DNA of 64,000 bases, from assembly GCA_012840465.1 (NCBI GenBank), contig DULJ01000048.1, positions 62,001 through 126,000 of the forward strand. Direction: 5' to 3'. The DNA is from Caryophanales bacterium (GTDB taxonomy: Bacteria; Bacillota; Bacilli; Bacillales; Bacillaceae_J). The first letter of the stretch is position 1. Each line of letters opens with the position of its first letter. The notes beneath the pieces were generated by a model. That model made no database searches. It saw only the letters and a program-made list of their open reading frames with translations, and had not been told where the DNA came from. Positions 60,620-64,000 of this stretch are shown piece by piece. Made by a program: the position numbers and the translations under genes.

Positions 60620-62212
60620 TCAATAGATTTTTTTTGCCCAGGACCTTAATACATGTTTTAGTATTTTTCCGCCCGGATTTCTTGGTAACTCATCTACAAA
60701 TTCGATGACTTTTGGAATCTTAAAATCAGCTAATTTTTGAGAGACAAACACTTTTATATCCTCAGCGTCTATCTTTACACTTTTCTTTGGAACGATTACC
60801 GCTTTTACAATTTCTCCCCACATTTCATCTGGAATGCCAACAACTGCAGCTTCTAGAACTTTCGGATGCTCATAGAGAACATTTTCCACTTCTATTGAAA
60901 AAATCTTCTCTCCGCCACGATTGATCATATCCTTTTTACGGTCCATTATATAAACAAAGCCATCACCATCGATTAATGCTAAATCTCCAGACCTCCAGTA
61001 ATCACCGAAAAATGAATTTTTGTTAGCTTCATCGTTTTTCCAGTATCCTCCTATCAATATAGGGCCTTTAATGAGCAATTCCCCTACCTCCCCAGGCTTA
61101 CACTGTTTATCGAATTCATTTACGACCATCATTTCAGCCACCGGCACTGGTAATCCAACTGAGCTTAATTTATCACTAGAATAATCTTGTGGCATAATGG
61201 TAGCTGGTGAATGAGTCTCCGTTGCACCGTAGGCATTGTGAAGTGTTGCATTAATGAAATATTTTTGGATTGCATTTATAGTTTCTGTTGACATTGGTGC
61301 TCCACCATAGGCGATACACTTCACAAAATGATAACTATATTTTTCAAAATCTTTATGGGAGGTAAGCATTACATAGATTGTGGGTACATTAAAAAGAAAT
61401 GTTATTTCTTCCTCCGTAATTAGGCGTATATATTCTTCTGTCTTAAATCTGCGCATAATGACTGATGTTCCGCCAACTTTAACAATATGAATAAGCTGAC
61501 CAATGAGCCCTGTAACATGGAAGAGTGGAACGGCAATTAACGTTTTTGTTTGCTGATCCGTCTTTAATATATATTCATAATTTAGGCTGCTATGAATTGC
61601 ACCTAAATAATTTCCAATCGCCCCTTTTGGTGAACCTGTCGTACCTGATGTATACATAATAAATAATGGGTCTGTTTCACCGACAATAACATTTGCAACC
61701 GTTGACTTTTGCTCTAGCACTTCAAATGGTATATAGTCCTTATATTGTGAACCTTCAGAATTAATTAAGAACAAATATTGAAGATTTGTTGCAGAGTTCC
61801 CCTTTATTTTCTCTGCAATATTAACGAATTCATCATCTACAAATAATATGCTAGTTTCAGATTGGATTAGCATAAATGCAAGTTCTTCAGACTTTAATCT
61901 CGTGTTTAAAGGGACAACAATAGCTCCAATCCTTGCACAGGCAAACACTAATAATGCAAATTCTATTGAATTTCCAAGTAAAAGTGCGATGCGGTCACCT
62001 TTACCAACGTCATATAGATGTTGTAAATTTCCAGCAATGTTTTCAACCTTTTCGTACATTTCTTTGTATGTTAAACGAACTCCACCCATGACTAGCGCTT
62101 CATTTTCCGGAAATTTATCAATGGTTGCACTCAATAGTTCAGTAAGATTTTTCGGACGATTTTTAAAAACATTTAATTCTCTTCCAAAGTGGGTTTCCTT
62201 AACAATATTCAT
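60620..62212 (-). CDS. AMP-forming acyl-CoA ligase
   Basis: A 530-residue ANL-superfamily ligase with the P-loop-like LFIMYTSGTTGSPKGAIG (core YTSGTTGSPKG), the A5 motif NAYGATETHS, A7 YWRSGDLALIDGDG, A8 YIMDRKKDMINRGGEKIF (core DRKKDMINRGGEKI) and the A10 lysine in PRNPGGKILK. It activates a carboxylic acid with ATP and CoA. The substrate could be a medium-chain, branched or aromatic acid. ATG 62212 with GAGGTGG is preferred to an in-frame start at 62224. Confidence 0.88.
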   Translation of the reverse strand: MNIVKETHFGRELNVFKNRPKNLTELLSATIDKFPENEALVMGGVRLTYKEMYEKVENIAGNLQHLYDVGKGDRIALLLGNSIEFALLVFACARIGAIVVPLNTRLKSEELAFMLIQSETSILFVDDEFVNIAEKIKGNSATNLQYLFLINSEGSQYKDYIPFEVLEQKSTVANVIVGETDPLFIMYTSGTTGSPKGAIGNYLGAIHSSLNYEYILKTDQQTKTLIAVPLFHVTGLIGQLIHIVKVGGTSVIMRRFKTEEYIRLITEEEITFLFNVPTIYVMLTSHKDFEKYSYHFVKCIAYGGAPMSTETINAIQKYFINATLHNAYGATETHSPATIMPQDYSSDKLSSVGLPVPVAEMMVVNEFDKQCKPGEVGELLIKGPILIGGYWKNDEANKNSFFGDYWRSGDLALIDGDGFVYIMDRKKDMINRGGEKIFSIEVENVLYEHPKVLEAAVVGIPDEMWGEIVKAVIVPKKSVKIDAEDIKVFVSQKLADFKIPKVIEFVDELPRNPGGKILKHVLRSWAKKIY

Positions 62213-62248
62213 TAACTTTTCCACCTCACATTCTGAAATTACTTTATA

Positions 62249-63013
62249 CTACTTTGCTGTCCACCCCCCATCAATATTAAGAATTTGCCCTGTCACGAAA
62301 GCGGATGTGTCTGAGGCTAGAAATACAACAGGACCAATTAAATCAGTAACTTCTCCCATCCGCTTAATCATCTTTGATTGAAGAATATTGCGATGTCTTT
62401 TAGGATCCGCAAGCCATTCTTCTGTCATTGGCGTCTTAATATAAGCTGGTCCAATCGCGTTTACAGTAATATTGTATACGGCTAATTCATCGGCCCATAT
62501 TTTTGTCATCTGATTGATTCCGCCCTTACTGGCTGCATAGCAAGTTTGCATAGGCATTGCAATTGATCCCAAAATAGAAGAAACGTTAATGATCCTCCCA
62601 TACTTTTGTTTAATCATTTGTTTTGCAACTGTTTGACCAACAAGAAAAACACCTTTTAAATTTACACCAAGTACTGTATCCCAATCGCTTTCATCGATAT
62701 CAATTAATTGTTTTCTTATGTTCATTCCAGCATTATTAATTAAAATATCAAGTGATCCATATTCATTTACAATTTGTTCAACAAGACTTTCAATTTGCGC
62801 TTTTTTCATAACATCACATTGGATATAACAAGCATTGATATTTTGCTCATTAAGCTTTTGTGCGGCTAATTCACCTTCTTCTTTACCACGGCTTGAAATG
62901 ACAACCTTAGCACCATATAAACCTAAAGCTTCCGCCATTGCGTATCCAATACCTTTACTACCTCCGGTTACAAGTGCAACCTTCCCAGTTAAATCAAATG
63001 TAGGTGTTTTCAT
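62249..63013 (-). CDS. short-chain dehydrogenase/reductase
   Basis: A 254-residue classical SDR: cofactor motif TGGSKGIGYAMA, NNAG motif ILINNAGMNIRK, catalytic Ser in VSSILGSIAMP and YAASKGG with Tyr and Lys. Its place between 3-hydroxyacyl-CoA dehydrogenase and acyl-CoA ligase genes suggests a 3-hydroxyacyl or related alcohol substrate. ATG 63013 follows GGGAGGGAAGG directly; the earlier ATG lies in purine-rich DNA without a site. Confidence 0.88.
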   Translation of the reverse strand: MKTPTFDLTGKVALVTGGSKGIGYAMAEALGLYGAKVVISSRGKEEGELAAQKLNEQNINACYIQCDVMKKAQIESLVEQIVNEYGSLDILINNAGMNIRKQLIDIDESDWDTVLGVNLKGVFLVGQTVAKQMIKQKYGRIINVSSILGSIAMPMQTCYAASKGGINQMTKIWADELAVYNITVNAIGPAYIKTPMTEEWLADPKRHRNILQSKMIKRMGEVTDLIGPVVFLASDTSAFVTGQILNIDGGWTAK

Positions 63014-63089
63014 CCTTCCCTCCCCTTTCTCTTTCAATAAATCTAACGAATAAACATTCGAAATTCCGATGTACTATCACATTTATTTG

Positions 63090-63962
63090 CTATACTTGTG
63101 ACACTGTTCTTTCAACTTGTGTATATTCATAAAATCCTTTACCAGATTTTTTTCCCAACAAACCAGCACGGACCATTTGCTTAAGTAATGAAGCCGGTCG
63201 ATACTTAGGATCACCAGTTTCGGCAAAGATTGTATCCATCACATGAAGAAGTGTATCTAAGCCAATAAGATCTGCTAATGTCAAAGGGCCGACGGGATGA
63301 CCGCCTGCAATCATTAAGGCATCGTCTATTTCTTCTTTTTCACAAATCCCTTCTTCAAGTACGAGAATAGCCTCATTTATCATAGGCACTACAATTCTAT
63401 TAAATACAAATAATGGAGCTTCTTTTTTGATGAAAATTGCTTTTTTTCCCAATGAGTTTACAAACTCTTTGGCAATATTTTCAGTAGTCTCACTTGTATG
63501 AAAACCGCGAATAATTTCTATAAGTTGATTTTTGGGAGGTGGATAAAAATAATGGGTCCCTATTAATCTTGCTGGATTTTTTAATACGGATGACATTTCC
63601 GTTATATTTAGTCCAGATGTATTTGTGGCAAAAACTACTTCTTCCATACAAACTTCCTCTAATTTTTTTAAAACTTCTTTTTTTATTTCCATTTTTTCCG
63701 TGACCGCTTCTATTACATATTCCACCTTGGCCAAGTCATTGTAGTCTGATGTAATGCCGATATTATCCAAAATAGTTTTAATTTCTTCTTCAGACTTTTT
63801 TGGTCTTGTTGAACGCTGCAAAAACATAGAAATCTTTTGTACTGCTTTTTCACAGGCTTTTATGTCTATATCAAACAGCAAAACGTCATATCCATGCTCT
63901 GCGCATAATTGTACAATCCCGCTCCCCATTGTACCGGCACCTAAAACAGCTATTTTTCTCAT
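63090..63962 (-). CDS. 3-hydroxyacyl-CoA dehydrogenase
   Basis: A 290-residue enzyme of the 3-hydroxybutyryl-CoA dehydrogenase type: NAD motif VLGAGTMGSGIVQL, EAVTEKMEIKKEV, the catalytic region IGTHYFYPPPKNQLIEII (His-Tyr in HYFYPP) and C-terminal VNEAIL-type INEAILVLEEG with DALMIAGGHPVGPL. It is the first gene of the operon seen here; ATG 63962 has AAGGGGAG upstream. Other genes of the pathway may lie beyond the right edge. Confidence 0.92.
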   Translation of the reverse strand: MRKIAVLGAGTMGSGIVQLCAEHGYDVLLFDIDIKACEKAVQKISMFLQRSTRPKKSEEEIKTILDNIGITSDYNDLAKVEYVIEAVTEKMEIKKEVLKKLEEVCMEEVVFATNTSGLNITEMSSVLKNPARLIGTHYFYPPPKNQLIEIIRGFHTSETTENIAKEFVNSLGKKAIFIKKEAPLFVFNRIVVPMINEAILVLEEGICEKEEIDDALMIAGGHPVGPLTLADLIGLDTLLHVMDTIFAETGDPKYRPASLLKQMVRAGLLGKKSGKGFYEYTQVERTVSQV

Positions 63963-64000
63963 GAATAACTCCCCTTAATTTTAGGATAAGAAAGGGAATA

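Noticed and set aside
1-64000. CRISPR arrays, tRNA or rRNA genes, intact transposases, prophage genes
   Set aside because: I looked for repeats with regular spacing, cloverleaf ends, transposase motifs and phage structural genes and found none.

Overview
The window looks like chromosome of an aerobic, spore-forming Bacillaceae species (Neobacillus/Bacillus type). It is AT-rich, has strong AGGAGG-type ribosome binding sites and frequent TTG/GTG starts, and carries Bacillus family genes (cotA, ytaF, mprF, bioY, mqo). I see no rRNA, tRNA, CRISPR array, phage or intact insertion sequence.

Layout. 1-2.5 kb: 5' part of a dacC-type D,D-peptidase, cotA and a small unknown gene. 2.8-9.9 kb: an acetone carboxylase operon (acxABC, minus strand) facing a convergent sigma-54 activator; a consensus -24/-12 promoter and an upstream palindrome sit in front of acxA. 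10-27 kb: mostly housekeeping and envelope genes: 2-hydroxyacid dehydrogenase, mqo, KDPG/KHG aldolase, a PadR-controlled membrane operon, PAP2 phosphatase, LCP protein, ytaF, mprF, DRE-TIM aldolase and pncB. 27-30 kb: small accessory genes plus two gene remnants, one a piece of a DUF2397 (Wadjet-type defence) gene and one an HpcH/HpaI aldolase tail.

30-49.5 kb is the most interesting block, a catabolic island for an aminoaromatic compound. The lower part is clear: HpaB-type hydroxylase (probably anthranilate 3-monooxygenase), 3-hydroxyanthranilate dioxygenase, ACMS decarboxylase, aminomuconate semialdehyde dehydrogenases, a RidA-type aminomuconate deaminase and a TRAP transporter. The upper part has an LLM flavin monooxygenase, a cyclase-family hydrolase resembling isatin hydrolase, a ThDP decarboxylase and an aldehyde dehydrogenase. 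Together these suggest the route isatin -> isatinate -> 2-aminobenzaldehyde -> anthranilate -> 3-hydroxyanthranilate -> 2-aminomuconate. Two tandem Crp/Fnr-type regulators lie in the middle. I found six palindromes of the form TGTTA-N6-TAACA upstream of the separate transcription units of this island, so it is probably one regulon.

49.7-59.3 kb: biotin genes (bioY-bioD-bioA, divergent bioB) with two BirA boxes, then an SsuABC/TauABC-like transporter, an HxlR regulator, a DUF4242 protein, an acyl-CoA-dehydrogenase-like flavoprotein and a second, decayed bioB. 59.4-64 kb: a beta-oxidation-like operon (3-hydroxyacyl-CoA dehydrogenase, SDR, acyl-CoA ligase, thiolase).

Four decayed gene remnants can be read directly. 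Two of them (hydroxylase and bioB) are internally deleted copies of intact genes in the same window. All family assignments come from reading motifs and remembered family features; no database search was run.
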